Assembly (NCBI GenBank): GCA_000723505.1 | Contig: HG934468.1 | Coordinates: 2,884,798 to 2,948,797 of the forward strand | DNA length: 64,000 nt | Source: Mucinivorans hirudinis | Lineage (GTDB): Bacteria > Bacteroidota > Bacteroidia > Bacteroidales > Rikenellaceae | Direction of reading: 5' to 3' | In this document: positions 50,153-59,973 of the stretch, piece after piece | Layout of the letters: the number at the start of each line of letters is the position of its first letter | How positions within the stretch are numbered: position 1 is the first letter of the stretch | The notes under the pieces: generated by a model | Database searches by the model: none | What the model saw: the letters and a program-made list of their open reading frames with translations, nothing else | Told to the model about the DNA's origin: nothing | Program-made: the position numbers and the translations under genes

Positions 50153-50800
50153 ATGAAAAAAATTATTCTCTCATTAGCCCTTATAGCTATCATAGCAGTT
50201 TTGGTGTGGTGGCTTGTGGGTATGTTTACTACCCCAATTAAATTTGAGGAGCAACGACGCAGTCGCGAAACAAAAGTAGTTGAACGTCTCAAAGATATTC
50301 GTACTGCACAGCGGGCTTTCCGTACCAAGTACGGTCGTTTTACCTCTACTTTCGACTCGTTGATTAATTTCGTTAAAAACGACTCTATTGAGCTTGTGTT
50401 TGCTCAGGGTAACGAAGATGATTCAGCGGCGATGGCGGGTGGAAGGATTATCCGTGTCAAGAGAATGATTGCTGTCAAGGATACTATTTTCAACGAGCGC
50501 AAGGCAAAAGATGCAGTTTTTGCAATAGATGAAATTCGCTATATTCCTTTCTCGGAAATGGTGACGGGCGGAACTAAGAAAGAGTTCAAGTTCGGTTCGA
50601 CAATGTTTATCACAGAGTCGGGCGTGGGTGTGCCTGTATTTGAGGCTTTTGCACCATACATTGATTTCTTGGGCGACTTGGATAAACAAGAGTTGATAAA
50701 CTACCGCGATGAGCGTATCAATACACTCAAAAAAGAGGACGGTCTAAAGGTTGGTTCGCTCCAAGCTCCTAACAATGAAGCAGGTAACTGGGAGAAATAG
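50153..50800 (+). CDS. Conserved membrane-anchored protein of unknown function
   Basis: 215 residues. One membrane helix near the N-terminus (ILSLALIAIIAVLVWWLVG) is followed by RRSRETKVVERLKDIRTAQRAFRTKYGRF, a pattern recalling type II pseudopilins after their helix, and a soluble part. I recognise it as a Bacteroidota hypothetical but know no function. Its end overlaps the next gene by 26 bases, so they are coupled. Confidence 0.8.
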   Translation: MKKIILSLALIAIIAVLVWWLVGMFTTPIKFEEQRRSRETKVVERLKDIRTAQRAFRTKYGRFTSTFDSLINFVKNDSIELVFAQGNEDDSAAMAGGRIIRVKRMIAVKDTIFNERKAKDAVFAIDEIRYIPFSEMVTGGTKKEFKFGSTMFITESGVGVPVFEAFAPYIDFLGDLDKQELINYRDERINTLKKEDGLKVGSLQAPNNEAGNWEK

Positions 50801-51494
50801 TGGCAGCACTCAGGTAATCAGAGAATTATCCATTCAGGTTACTCTGGATGGATTTTCTTTTGCTGTTGTTGAAAATGGCGTTGATGTGAGAGTTGCGCTA
50901 TGTGATGCTTCGGGGTTGAGCGGTTTGGCGGCGAGTGCGGCGGGTTACGATGCTGTATATGTGGGGTGGGCAACGGATATGGTGCAGGTTGTGCCGGCGG
51001 CGATTTTTGATGCGGACTATGTGGTTCAATACCAGACGGCAGCGAATATGGTTGCCCCCAACAGCGCTGTGCTATACAACGATACATTGTGCAGCGGTGT
51101 GGTGGCGGTTTGGAGTGCACCGGAGGAGATTTATTCATATTTGGCGGAGTTATTCGGGGTGGAAAAAGTTTATCACTACCATAATATACAGGCGGACATT
51201 GCGAGTTGCTATAGTGAGAGTGTGCGAGTTACGGTGTGTGAGGGGATGGCAAATATTGTGATTTGCTCGGTGGAGGGGCTGCAATGTGCTGAGGCTGTCG
51301 CAGAAACTCGTGCCGAAAATCTGCTTTACTACGCGACAAAGCTCAATTCCGACGACCACTTTGCACGTCATTCGCTATGGCTTACTGCCGCGGATTGTGC
51401 GCACTATGTTCCATTGTTCGACCGTTCGTTTACTGTGGCGCAATACACAGATAGTGAAATGTTTTACCATAATTTCATTCTCCAATGCGAATAA
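50775..51494 (+). CDS. DUF3822 family protein
   Basis: 239 residues from the ATG at 50775, within the end of the preceding gene; a GTG at 50751 would extend it. The sequence is that of the DUF3822 family, which is commonly found directly before rsmD in Bacteroidota, as here. It has an alternating strand/helix pattern suggestive of an actin-like fold, but function is unknown. It overlaps rsmD by 10 bases. Confidence 0.75.
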   Translation: MKQVTGRNSGSTQVIRELSIQVTLDGFSFAVVENGVDVRVALCDASGLSGLAASAAGYDAVYVGWATDMVQVVPAAIFDADYVVQYQTAANMVAPNSAVLYNDTLCSGVVAVWSAPEEIYSYLAELFGVEKVYHYHNIQADIASCYSESVRVTVCEGMANIVICSVEGLQCAEAVAETRAENLLYYATKLNSDDHFARHSLWLTAADCAHYVPLFDRSFTVAQYTDSEMFYHNFILQCE

Positions 51495-52018
51495 TATCGG
51501 GCAAGAATAGCAAGCGAATAATCACCCCCCCCTCCAACTTCAAGGCACGCCCCACAACCGACTTTGCCAAGGAGAATCTTTTTAATATTCTCGCAAATCA
51601 TTTTGATTTTGAGGATGTTTCGGTGCTTGACCTATTTTCGGGAACGGGTTCAATAAGTTATGAATTTTGCTCGCGAGGAGCGCGGCGCGTGGTCTCGGTG
51701 GAGTCGAACGCGGTGCACCATAGGTTTATTGCCGAAATGAAACACAAGCTCGGATATGAGCAGCTTATAACGCTCAAGACCAATGCGTTTGTTTATTTGA
51801 AATCGGTTCACGAAAAGTTTGACGTTATTTTTGCCGACCCTCCCTACGAGCTCGAAGGCATCGAGACGATACCCGATTTGGTCTTCAGAGCAGATTTGCT
51901 TGCTGCCGATGGGTGGTTGATTGTGGAACATTCGGCAGCAACCGATTTTTCGTCTCATCCCCGATTTGTGCAGATAAGACGGTATGGTAGTGTTAATTTT
52001 TCGATATTTCAGTTATAG
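51485..52018 (+). CDS. rsmD: 16S rRNA (guanine-966-N2)-methyltransferase
   Basis: 177 residues. It opens MRIISGKNSKRIITPP, has the SAM-binding VLDLFSGTGSISYE, and the catalytic IFADPPYEL. It methylates G966 of 16S rRNA in the assembled small subunit. It ends the three-gene overlapping set that begins at 50153. Confidence 0.95.
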   Translation: MRIISGKNSKRIITPPSNFKARPTTDFAKENLFNILANHFDFEDVSVLDLFSGTGSISYEFCSRGARRVVSVESNAVHHRFIAEMKHKLGYEQLITLKTNAFVYLKSVHEKFDVIFADPPYELEGIETIPDLVFRADLLAADGWLIVEHSAATDFSSHPRFVQIRRYGSVNFSIFQL

Positions 52019-52119
52019 AGTGTGGTAGGATGCGGTAACGGGAGTGAGTTTGATACCCATTTTTGTATACTCCACTCCTGTCCTCTCCCTTCTCCTATCA
52101 CCACATCACTTAAAAAAAT

Positions 52120-53460
52120 ATGTCAAGAGGTTCATTCAACAGTAGTTTTGGAGCGATGATGGCAGTCGCGGGTTCGGCAGTGGGACTTGGTAATATATGG
52201 CGTTTCCCATACCTTGTGGGGCAGAACGGAGGCGGAGCATTTTTGGTGCTCTATCTCGCTCTTGTGCTTTTAATCGGTTTGCCGCTGATGCTGGCAGAGT
52301 TTTCGATAGGACGAACAACTCAACTGGGGACTGTCAGTTCTTTCAAATCATTGGCTCCACAAAAGAAATGGTATCTAATAGGTTACTTTGCAGTGATAGC
52401 AGGATTCGCAATTCTGGGTTTTTACTCGGTTGTTGCGGGGTGGACGCTCAAATATCTTTATGAGGCAGCAATAAATGCTTTTTCGAACCAATCTACAGCA
52501 GAACTTTCCAATAATCTAGACAACTTCATAAACTCCGGTTGGCAGCCCATTGCCTATACGGCGGGATTTATTGCACTTTCGGCATACATTGTGATAAAGG
52601 GTGTAGAGAAGGGAATCGAACGGTACAATAAGGTTTTGATGCCTGTTATGGTTTTCATTCTCATATTGTTGTGTGTAAATTCGGTAACCTTGGACGGATT
52701 TGCTCAGGGGGTGGACTTTTTGTTCAATCCCGATTTTTCTAAGATTGACACCAACGTGGTACTCAATGCACTTGGGCAGGCATTCTTCTCGCTAAGCATT
52801 GGTATGGGGGTGTTGATAACGTATGGTTCGTATGTCAAAAAGGAGGAGAATATGCCCGCTACGAAAGGAGTTGTTGCTCTGATGGATAGCGGTATTGCTA
52901 TTTTGGCAGGACTTGCAATCTTTCCGGCAGTATACACCTATGGTCTCGAACCTTCGGAGGGTTCTACTTTGGTTTTCAAGGCATTGCCCAATGTTTTTGC
53001 GCAGATGCCGATGGGCTATTTCGTTGGGTTGCTATTCTTTTTGCTTTTAGTGATTGCGGCTGTAACGTCGGTGGTTTCGATTATGGAGATGATAACTGCT
53101 TTCTTTATTGAAGAGTACAAGATGACACGCAAGCGGGCGGTCATCTACATATCGTTGATTGTCTTTGTTATATCTGTGGTTTGTGCCATCTCTCAGATAG
53201 AAGATTCATCGCTCGTGCTCTTTGGTTTGAATATTTTCGACCTCTTGGATACGCTCTCTGCGAACTTCCTGATGACTCTGTGCGGCTTGGGAATTGCCAT
53301 ATTCACGGGTTGGTTTTTCGGCAAGAAGAAGCTGCGTGCCGTCTTCACCTCGAACGGCAGGTATCTGAACTGGTTATTCCCGGTGTTTTTCTTCTTGTTG
53401 CGCTATTTTTGCCCTTTGGCGGTGGCGATTATATTTTTGTCGAAAGTAGGATTTATATAA
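52120..53460 (+). CDS. Sodium-dependent symporter of the NSS/SNF family
   Basis: 446 residues with about eleven membrane helices. VGLGNIWRFPYLVGQNGGGAF is split by my reading into the unwound helix 1 that binds sodium and substrate; PLMLAEFSIGR is the second family block. Bacterial members (LeuT, TnaT, MhsT) import amino acids. The substrate is undefined, although an aromatic or neutral amino acid is plausible. It ends 6 bases before tilS. Confidence 0.92.
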   Translation: MSRGSFNSSFGAMMAVAGSAVGLGNIWRFPYLVGQNGGGAFLVLYLALVLLIGLPLMLAEFSIGRTTQLGTVSSFKSLAPQKKWYLIGYFAVIAGFAILGFYSVVAGWTLKYLYEAAINAFSNQSTAELSNNLDNFINSGWQPIAYTAGFIALSAYIVIKGVEKGIERYNKVLMPVMVFILILLCVNSVTLDGFAQGVDFLFNPDFSKIDTNVVLNALGQAFFSLSIGMGVLITYGSYVKKEENMPATKGVVALMDSGIAILAGLAIFPAVYTYGLEPSEGSTLVFKALPNVFAQMPMGYFVGLLFFLLLVIAAVTSVVSIMEMITAFFIEEYKMTRKRAVIYISLIVFVISVVCAISQIEDSSLVLFGLNIFDLLDTLSANFLMTLCGLGIAIFTGWFFGKKKLRAVFTSNGRYLNWLFPVFFFLLRYFCPLAVAIIFLSKVGFI

Positions 53461-53466
53461 ACTAAA

Positions 53467-54702
53467 ATGTCTGCCGAAAAAACGTTGCTTGCCGTCAGTG
53501 GCGGAGTCGATTCGATGGTGATGCTCGATATGTATATCAAGCAAGGTATGGCTATTGGTGTTGCTCACTGTAACTTTAGGTTGCGCGGGGCGGAGTCGGA
53601 TGCCGAGCAGGCGCTGGTGGAGAGGGTTGCCACGAAAAACAACATACCTATATATATAAGGAGGTTCGACACATCTTGTGAGGCTGCCTTAGCCGGAGAG
53701 TCTATTCAGATGGCGGCGCGACGGTTGCGATATGCCTTCTTCGAGGAGATTTGCACGGAGCAGGGCTATGACAAAATTGCTATTGCCCACCACAGCGACG
53801 ACTCGACGGAGACCTTTTTTATAAACCTGCTCCGCGGAACGGGGCTGAGGGGTTTGACCGGGATTAGTGCCGTCAATGGACGAGTTATTCGTCCGTTGCT
53901 TGGTATGTCACGGGAGCAGATTTTGGAGTATGCGGCTGAAAACGAGGTTAAATATCTTTTGGATTCGAGTAATGGGTCATTAAAATATTTGAGGAATCGT
54001 CTTCGCCACGATATAATTCCGCGATTGGCTGACTCCGTGCCCGATTTTCGCAGGACGATGGCACAGAATCTGATGCGACTGGAGCAGGCGCAGAATTTTA
54101 TTGATAATCAGATAGCTGAAATACGCGACGAGGTAATTTCGGAAAATATTATCGATTTGGGGTTGATAAAGTCGCAAGGAAACTATACCTTTGTAATCTT
54201 TGAGTTATTGCGCCCTTACGGTTTTTCGCCCGAGGTGATAGAGGATTTATGCCGTTCTACCGACAGTACAGGCAAGCAGTTTTATGCTGCCCATTGGGTG
54301 GCCACCATCGACCGTGGCAGGGTGATTATGACCGAGCGCACGAGGCAGTTGATTGAGGATGAGCTGATTTGCGAGACAGACGAGCGCATTGAGCAGGTTG
54401 ATGTGAGCAGGTTGATGAGTTTGAGAACGCCGGCGAATGAGGCTCTGCTCTGCGTTGATGCTGCCCACTTTCCGCTGCGGGTGCGGCGTTGGCAGCAAGG
54501 TGATTGGTTTGTGCCGCTGGGACTTAGGGGGCAAAAGAAGGTGAGCGACTTTCTCATTGATGCCAAGGTGTCGATGCCGGACAAGGAGCGACAGTTGGTT
54601 TTGATGACCGGTGAGACTATTATGTGGTTGATTGGGCGTAGGATAGATGACCGCTTTAAGGTAGACGAAAAATCGAGAAGAGTTATAAAAATAAGGTTAT
54701 GA
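53467..54702 (+). CDS. tilS: tRNA(Ile)-lysidine synthase
   Basis: 411 residues. The PP-loop is AVSGGVDSMVML, with HCNFRLRGAESDAEQ and AHHSDDSTETFFINLLRGTGLRGLTG split across the conserved core, and a C-terminal substrate-recognition domain (RRWQQGDWFVPLG). It converts C34 of the CAU-anticodon tRNA-Ile to lysidine with ATP, letting it read AUA. The stop overlaps the nadC start by 4 bases (ATGA). Confidence 0.95.
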   Translation: MSAEKTLLAVSGGVDSMVMLDMYIKQGMAIGVAHCNFRLRGAESDAEQALVERVATKNNIPIYIRRFDTSCEAALAGESIQMAARRLRYAFFEEICTEQGYDKIAIAHHSDDSTETFFINLLRGTGLRGLTGISAVNGRVIRPLLGMSREQILEYAAENEVKYLLDSSNGSLKYLRNRLRHDIIPRLADSVPDFRRTMAQNLMRLEQAQNFIDNQIAEIRDEVISENIIDLGLIKSQGNYTFVIFELLRPYGFSPEVIEDLCRSTDSTGKQFYAAHWVATIDRGRVIMTERTRQLIEDELICETDERIEQVDVSRLMSLRTPANEALLCVDAAHFPLRVRRWQQGDWFVPLGLRGQKKVSDFLIDAKVSMPDKERQLVLMTGETIMWLIGRRIDDRFKVDEKSRRVIKIRL

Positions 54703-55550
54703 AACAGGAATATATCCCTTTTGTGGAGGAGTTGATTGCACTTGCCATTGCCGAGGATATAGGTGATGGCGACCATAGTTCGCTCAGTTCGATTCCCGCC
54801 GACGAGCGTGGACGTATGAAACTGCTTGTAAAACAGGATGGTATCCTCGCAGGTATTGAAGTTGCGAAGATGGTTTTTCAGAGGTTAGACCCAACCGTAA
54901 AGGTGGATGTCGTGCTTGAGGATGGAGCGTCGATAAAAGTTGGTGATGTGGCTTTTTATGTTGAAGGTAAGCTAATTACCCTTTTGCAATCGGAGCGAAT
55001 TATCCTCAATATTATGCAGCGGATGAGTGGTATTGCTACTCAAACGAATGTCTATGCTCGGGAGTTAAGTGGGCTAAAAACCAAAGTGTTAGACACCCGT
55101 AAGACCACTCCGGGAATGCGCGTTCTGGATAAAATGGCTGTAAAAATAGGTGGCGGGGAGAATCACCGTATCGGTCTGTTCGATATGATTATCCTCAAAG
55201 ACAACCACATAGACTTTGCGGGCGGCATAACCAAGGCGTTGCAGGGGGCGAAAAAGTACCTTGCCGAGCGTGGAAAGGATATTAAAATAGAGGTGGAGGT
55301 GCGCTCGTTGGCTGATATTGAGGAGGTTTTTGCGGCAGGTGGAGCGGATCGGATTATGCTCGATAACTTTTCGGTGGAACTGACTCGCCAGGCTATTGGG
55401 TTGATTGCAGGACGTTGTGAGACAGAAAGTTCCGGTGGAATTACTCTTGCGAATTTGCGCGAGTATGGCGAGTGTGGCGTAGATTTTATCTCCGTGGGAG
55501 CACTCACGCACCAGATTAAGAGTTTGGATTTGTCGCTCAAGGCGGTTTAG
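54699..55550 (+). CDS. nadC: Nicotinate-nucleotide pyrophosphorylase (carboxylating)
   Basis: 283 residues. EDIGDGDHSS, LNIMQRMSGIATQT, DTRKTTPGMRVLDK and KIGGGENHRIGL are the standard quinolinate phosphoribosyltransferase blocks. It converts quinolinate and PRPP to nicotinate mononucleotide in NAD synthesis. It is coupled to tilS. nadA and nadB are not in the window. Confidence 0.96.
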   Translation: MKQEYIPFVEELIALAIAEDIGDGDHSSLSSIPADERGRMKLLVKQDGILAGIEVAKMVFQRLDPTVKVDVVLEDGASIKVGDVAFYVEGKLITLLQSERIILNIMQRMSGIATQTNVYARELSGLKTKVLDTRKTTPGMRVLDKMAVKIGGGENHRIGLFDMIILKDNHIDFAGGITKALQGAKKYLAERGKDIKIEVEVRSLADIEEVFAAGGADRIMLDNFSVELTRQAIGLIAGRCETESSGGITLANLREYGECGVDFISVGALTHQIKSLDLSLKAV

Positions 55551-55655
55551 GTTGTTGATTGTGATGCTTTGGGGATTTCTTTCGGTACTTTTAGGTCGGT
55601 GCGGAATATCACAAATCACAACATCACAAATCACAATTAATATTTTTTCTGTGAA

Positions 55656-58034
55656 ATGAAGTATTTACAAAAAGCCTTGCCGCATATTGTGGCGCTTGTA
55701 GTTTTTGCCGCAGTTTCGGCTATGTTTTTTGCACCTCAATATCGGGGTGAGGCTTTGCGCCAAGGGGATATGGTGCAGGTGGGTGGTATGGCACAAGATA
55801 TTGTCGAGCACCAACAGCAGTATGGTGAACATCCGGGCTGGGCGGGCAGAATGTTCGGCGGAATGCCGGCGTATATGGTCAATATGAACTATCAGGGGCG
55901 ATGGATAAAATCGATTGCCGACCTCACATACTTCTTGGGGCAACCCGCAGCATTTCTTTTTGTGGCAATGGCGGCATTCTATCTGATGTTGCTGCTCTTT
56001 GGCATAAACGCTTGGTTGGCAATGATTGGTGGTTTGACGTGGGGACTTTCCACCTACTTTCCGATAATTATCGAGGCGGGACATATTACCAAGATGATGG
56101 CGCTGGCGTGGATTCCGCCTGTGGTTGGCGGGGTCTATTATGCTTATAGAAAAAATCTTTGGCTCGGGGCAGCCATTACCGGGATATTTCTCTCCGTGGA
56201 AATTTCTACGTCCCACCCTCAGATTACATACTACTTTGCGTTTGCAGTCTTTGCCCTATTTGTCAATGAGTTAATAAGAGCATTCAAGGCAAAAACTCAC
56301 AAAAAGTTTATTGTCGTCTCTCTTGTATTGGCGGGTGCGGCGATGTTGGCTGTGGGGTCAAACCTTGTGCAGTTGTACTATCAGGCGGACTATGCCAAGG
56401 ATTCGAACCGTGGCGGCAGCGAGTTGAAGGCAGTGGAGGGTGTAACCACGAGCGGTTTGGACAAGGACTATGCCACGGCGTGGAGCTATGGAAAGGCGGA
56501 GAGTTTTAATATGTTTATTCCCAATTTCGAGGGAGGGAGCAGTAGCGGTGGCTTTGCAGCGGACGGTGAGGTGGCGCGTGCCCTCGGCAAATATCAAGCT
56601 GCGCATATTGCTCCTCAACTGCCTGCATATCACGGTGACCAACCGTTCACTTCTGGACCTGTATACATAGGTGCGGTGATGGTTTTCTTGATGGTGCTCG
56701 GTTTATTTATAGTCGATGGGCGCAAAAAATGGTGGATTGTAGCAGTTTCGGTGTTGGCACTTTTGTTGGCATGGGGGCACAACTTTATGTGGTTCACATC
56801 CATATTTTTGGACTACTTCCCGCTCTATAACAAGTTCCGCACAGTCTCGATGATACTTGTGATTTTGGAGTGGAGTGTTCCTTTGCTTGCTATCTTTGCC
56901 CTCCAAAAATTATACAACAGAGACCTCGCACCCGAAAAATTCCGTAAGGCGATGACCTATTCCCTTGTAATTACCGGTGGTTTCGCACTTTTTGCAGCGT
57001 TGATAGTACCCAATTTTATGGATTTTTCGGCAGCGAACGATGCGGCAATGGGGTTGCCCGATGATGTGGTTTCGGCGATGCAGTCGGAGCGAGCAACGCT
57101 TCTGACAAACGATGCTCTACGTTCCTTGTTATTTGTAGTGCTAACAGCAGCAGTGGTTTGGCTCTACTATAAGGAGAAAATTAAAACCGCGGTGATGGTT
57201 GCGGCTGTGGCTCTTCTGACAACCGTAGACCTCTATCAGGTGGATAGACGTTTTGTGAAAACGGAAGATTTTCGCCCTCGGCAACAGGCGTTGGCGATTC
57301 AGCCGACAGAGGCAAATCAACAAATTTTGCAGGATAAGAGCGATTATCGCGTGGCGGATTTTACGGCAAATCCTTTTGCGAGTGCTACGGCTTCTGCATT
57401 TCACCGCTCAGTGGGTGGTTATCACGCGGCGAAACTTCGCCGTTATCAGGATGTTATTGATGCCCATTTGTCCAAGCAAAATATGGCAGTGTATGATATG
57501 CTCAACACGAAGTATTTTATTACGGACAAGGGTGTGCAGGTAAATGATGGGGCGGCTGGTTCGGCGTGGTTTGTGGAGAATATTCGATGGGTTGCCACAC
57601 CCGATGAGGAGTTGGCGGCGTTGGGAGAAGATTTCGTTCCCAACGAAACGGCTGTGGTTGATAAACGCTTTGAAAATGAACTCAAAGGAATAGATATTGC
57701 AAGAGATAGCGGAGCTTTGATTTACCTCGAAGATTACAAGGTGAATGTACTCACCTATAAGTATAGTTCGCAGAGCGATGGCGTGGTGGTTTTCTCTGAG
57801 ATTTACTACCCCAAAGGGTGGAAAGTGTTCGTTGATGGCAACGAAAAACCCTATTTTAGGGCGGATTACATTCTGCGGGCAATGGTTGTGCCAGCGGGTG
57901 AACATACGATTGAGTGGAAGTTTGAAGTGCCTCACTTCGAGGCAATGACTAACGTAACACGGGCTTCTTCGGTTGCTCTAATACTCTTACTAGGTTTTGG
58001 ATTTTTTGTAACTTTCAACAAAAGAGATGAATAG
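55656..58034 (+). CDS. YfhO-like polytopic membrane protein
   Basis: 792 residues with about a dozen membrane helices, an extracytoplasmic segment around residues 240-330 and a C-terminal soluble domain ending in GEHTIEWKFEVPHFEA, the YfhO signature region. YfhO of Gram-positive bacteria is linked to glycosylation of cell-wall polymers; Bacteroidota homologues are uncharacterised. Its end overlaps ftsX by 8 bases, so it heads the cell-envelope gene set that follows. Confidence 0.82.
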   Translation: MKYLQKALPHIVALVVFAAVSAMFFAPQYRGEALRQGDMVQVGGMAQDIVEHQQQYGEHPGWAGRMFGGMPAYMVNMNYQGRWIKSIADLTYFLGQPAAFLFVAMAAFYLMLLLFGINAWLAMIGGLTWGLSTYFPIIIEAGHITKMMALAWIPPVVGGVYYAYRKNLWLGAAITGIFLSVEISTSHPQITYYFAFAVFALFVNELIRAFKAKTHKKFIVVSLVLAGAAMLAVGSNLVQLYYQADYAKDSNRGGSELKAVEGVTTSGLDKDYATAWSYGKAESFNMFIPNFEGGSSSGGFAADGEVARALGKYQAAHIAPQLPAYHGDQPFTSGPVYIGAVMVFLMVLGLFIVDGRKKWWIVAVSVLALLLAWGHNFMWFTSIFLDYFPLYNKFRTVSMILVILEWSVPLLAIFALQKLYNRDLAPEKFRKAMTYSLVITGGFALFAALIVPNFMDFSAANDAAMGLPDDVVSAMQSERATLLTNDALRSLLFVVLTAAVVWLYYKEKIKTAVMVAAVALLTTVDLYQVDRRFVKTEDFRPRQQALAIQPTEANQQILQDKSDYRVADFTANPFASATASAFHRSVGGYHAAKLRRYQDVIDAHLSKQNMAVYDMLNTKYFITDKGVQVNDGAAGSAWFVENIRWVATPDEELAALGEDFVPNETAVVDKRFENELKGIDIARDSGALIYLEDYKVNVLTYKYSSQSDGVVVFSEIYYPKGWKVFVDGNEKPYFRADYILRAMVVPAGEHTIEWKFEVPHFEAMTNVTRASSVALILLLGFGFFVTFNKRDE

Positions 58035-58821
58035 AGGTGGTTTTTTTGCGTCGGGAGTCTGTTTGACTTTGCTCTTCTTGTTGCTGGGGGTGGCGAGTTA
58101 TTTTGTGCTTGGTGCTCAGAGGGTTGCGAAAGATTTGTCCGGCGGATTGAGTGTATCTGTCTTTCTGGCAAGTGATATCACAGCTCAGCAGAGGCAGGCG
58201 ATTGAGGATGCAATGAAGGCTGATAAGGAGGTTGCTTCGTTTGAATATATTGACTCACAGCGAGCTACCATTGAGTTTGAGAATGCAACCGGAATAAAGG
58301 TGCGTGAGGTGTTGGATGAGAATCCGATACCATCTTCGTACGAGATAAAACCTTTGTCGGCAGAGAGTGCCGCGACCATTGAGAGCAGGGTAGGGGAGTG
58401 GGAAGGAGTCATTTCAACACTCTACCCCAAGGATGTGAGCGGAGAGCTGACGGGTAGAATCAGGGTGATAAACGGGGTGATACTTGGTGTTGCAGCATTA
58501 GTCCTGATTGTGGCTTTGTCATTGATATACTTTACATTGAAGCTCTCGGTGCTGGCTTCGGCTGATACCATACGCACGATGCAGTTGGTGGGGGCGAGGC
58601 GTTCGTTCATAAAGAGACCTTATGTGCGGCGGGCGGCGGTGCAGGGTTTGGTGAGTTCTCTGTTGGCGGCGGGGCTATTGGTGGCGATGAGTAGAGTGCT
58701 CGGCGATATTGTGGAGGTGGATTGGGAGCAGTTGGGGGTGATTGCTGCTGCAATGGTGGCGGTGGGGGTGCTGCTCAATTTGTTGTTTACGGTGGTGGTG
58801 CTTAGGATGGTGGTCAAGTAG
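58027..58821 (+). CDS. ftsX: FtsX-type permease of the cell-division ABC complex
   Basis: 264 residues with four membrane helices: one near residues 8-28, then an extracytoplasmic domain (about 30-145), then three at the C-terminus (about 150-172, 205-222, 235-260). ADTIRTMQLVGARRSFIKRP is the coupling loop typical of FtsX. With FtsE it activates peptidoglycan hydrolases at the septum. ftsE is not adjacent. It opens the conserved Bacteroidota order ftsX-DUF3098-uppP-truB-queA. Confidence 0.93.
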   Translation: MNRGGFFASGVCLTLLFLLLGVASYFVLGAQRVAKDLSGGLSVSVFLASDITAQQRQAIEDAMKADKEVASFEYIDSQRATIEFENATGIKVREVLDENPIPSSYEIKPLSAESAATIESRVGEWEGVISTLYPKDVSGELTGRIRVINGVILGVAALVLIVALSLIYFTLKLSVLASADTIRTMQLVGARRSFIKRPYVRRAAVQGLVSSLLAAGLLVAMSRVLGDIVEVDWEQLGVIAAAMVAVGVLLNLLFTVVVLRMVVK

Positions 58822-58934
58822 ATTGGCTATAATCGTTTTTTCTCTTTTTTGAAAAAAAATCTCATAAGCAGGAAATAAAATATTGTTAGTAACATTTGGT
58901 GTTCACAAACGTTTACATTGAAAATAGTAGAAAA

Positions 58935-59177
58935 ATGAAAAATAAGACAAGTGTAGCTGTCGATGGGCGAGATATGCCGCTTACGACCAAAAATTACAAA
59001 CTTATATTAGCCGGAATAGCTCTCATTATCATTGGTTTCCTGTTGATGGTTGGCGGCGGTTCGGATGACCCGAATGTATTTAATCCGGAAATGTTTTCGG
59101 TAAGACGTATTGTCATTGCGCCGATTGTGCTTCTGGCAGGGTTTATTTTCGAGATTTACGCAATAATGAAGAAATAA
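58935..59177 (+). CDS. DUF3098 small membrane protein
   Basis: 80 residues from the ATG at 58935 with two membrane helices (LILAGIALIIIGFLLMVGGG and IVIAPIVLLAGFIFEIYAIM). The family is a Bacteroidota marker that regularly sits between ftsX and uppP. Function is unknown; position suggests an envelope role. Its stop shares one base with the uppP start. Confidence 0.88.
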   Translation: MKNKTSVAVDGRDMPLTTKNYKLILAGIALIIIGFLLMVGGGSDDPNVFNPEMFSVRRIVIAPIVLLAGFIFEIYAIMKK

Positions 59178-59971
59178 TGGAGTTATTAGAAGCTATTATC
59201 CTCGGTCTGGTACAGGGCTTGACCGAATTTTTGCCTGTGAGCAGTAGCGGGCACTTGGTCATTGCCAAGGAGATTTTGGGTGTTGATATCAACGAGGAGG
59301 CTATGCTTACCTTCGGCGTAGTTGTCCACTCGGCTACTGTGTTAGCCACTATCACCGTCTTCGGAAAAACTATAGGCGATTTGTTGAAAGGGCTCTTCAA
59401 ATTCAAATATAACGAGCAGACAAAATATCTGTTTATGATTGCCGTTTCGATGATTCCGGTGATGGTTGTGGGTCTCTTTTTCAAAAGCCAAGTTGAAGCC
59501 TTTTTTGGTGAGGGGTTGATGCTTGTTGGTGCTATGTTGTTGATTACGTCAGCATTACTGACGCTATCATACTTCCTTACTCCGAAAAATCCCAAGCCGC
59601 TTACTTACTCGAAGGCTTTTGGTATAGGGATTGCTCAGGCGGTTGCGGTGCTGCCGGGGATTTCGCGTTCGGGTGCGACAATCTCCACAGGTCTGCTCTT
59701 GGGCATTGATAAAAAGAAGATTGCGGCATTTTCGTTCTTGATGGTGCTTGTTCCGATTTTGGGCGAGGCTTTTTTGGAGTTGTTGGATGGAAAGTTTAGC
59801 CCTGATGCCTCAGGCATATCTACTATGGCACTCATAGGAGGCTTCTTGACAGCTTACGCTTCGGGCTTATTTGCCTGCAAAGTAATGATAAATATTGTTG
59901 CCAAAGGTAAATTATATTGGTTTGCAATATATTGCGCGCTGCTGGGTGCGGTAACTTTGATTTACGCTTGA
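59177..59971 (+). CDS. uppP: Undecaprenyl-diphosphatase (BacA/UppP)
   Basis: 264 residues, about eight membrane helices. TEFLPVSSSGHLVI and PGISRSGATIS are the two signature motifs with the catalytic Glu, Ser and Arg. It recycles undecaprenyl pyrophosphate to the carrier lipid for peptidoglycan and O-antigen and confers bacitracin tolerance. It overlaps DUF3098 by one base and precedes truB by two. Confidence 0.97.
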   Translation: MELLEAIILGLVQGLTEFLPVSSSGHLVIAKEILGVDINEEAMLTFGVVVHSATVLATITVFGKTIGDLLKGLFKFKYNEQTKYLFMIAVSMIPVMVVGLFFKSQVEAFFGEGLMLVGAMLLITSALLTLSYFLTPKNPKPLTYSKAFGIGIAQAVAVLPGISRSGATISTGLLLGIDKKKIAAFSFLMVLVPILGEAFLELLDGKFSPDASGISTMALIGGFLTAYASGLFACKVMINIVAKGKLYWFAIYCALLGAVTLIYA

Positions 59972-59973
59972 GT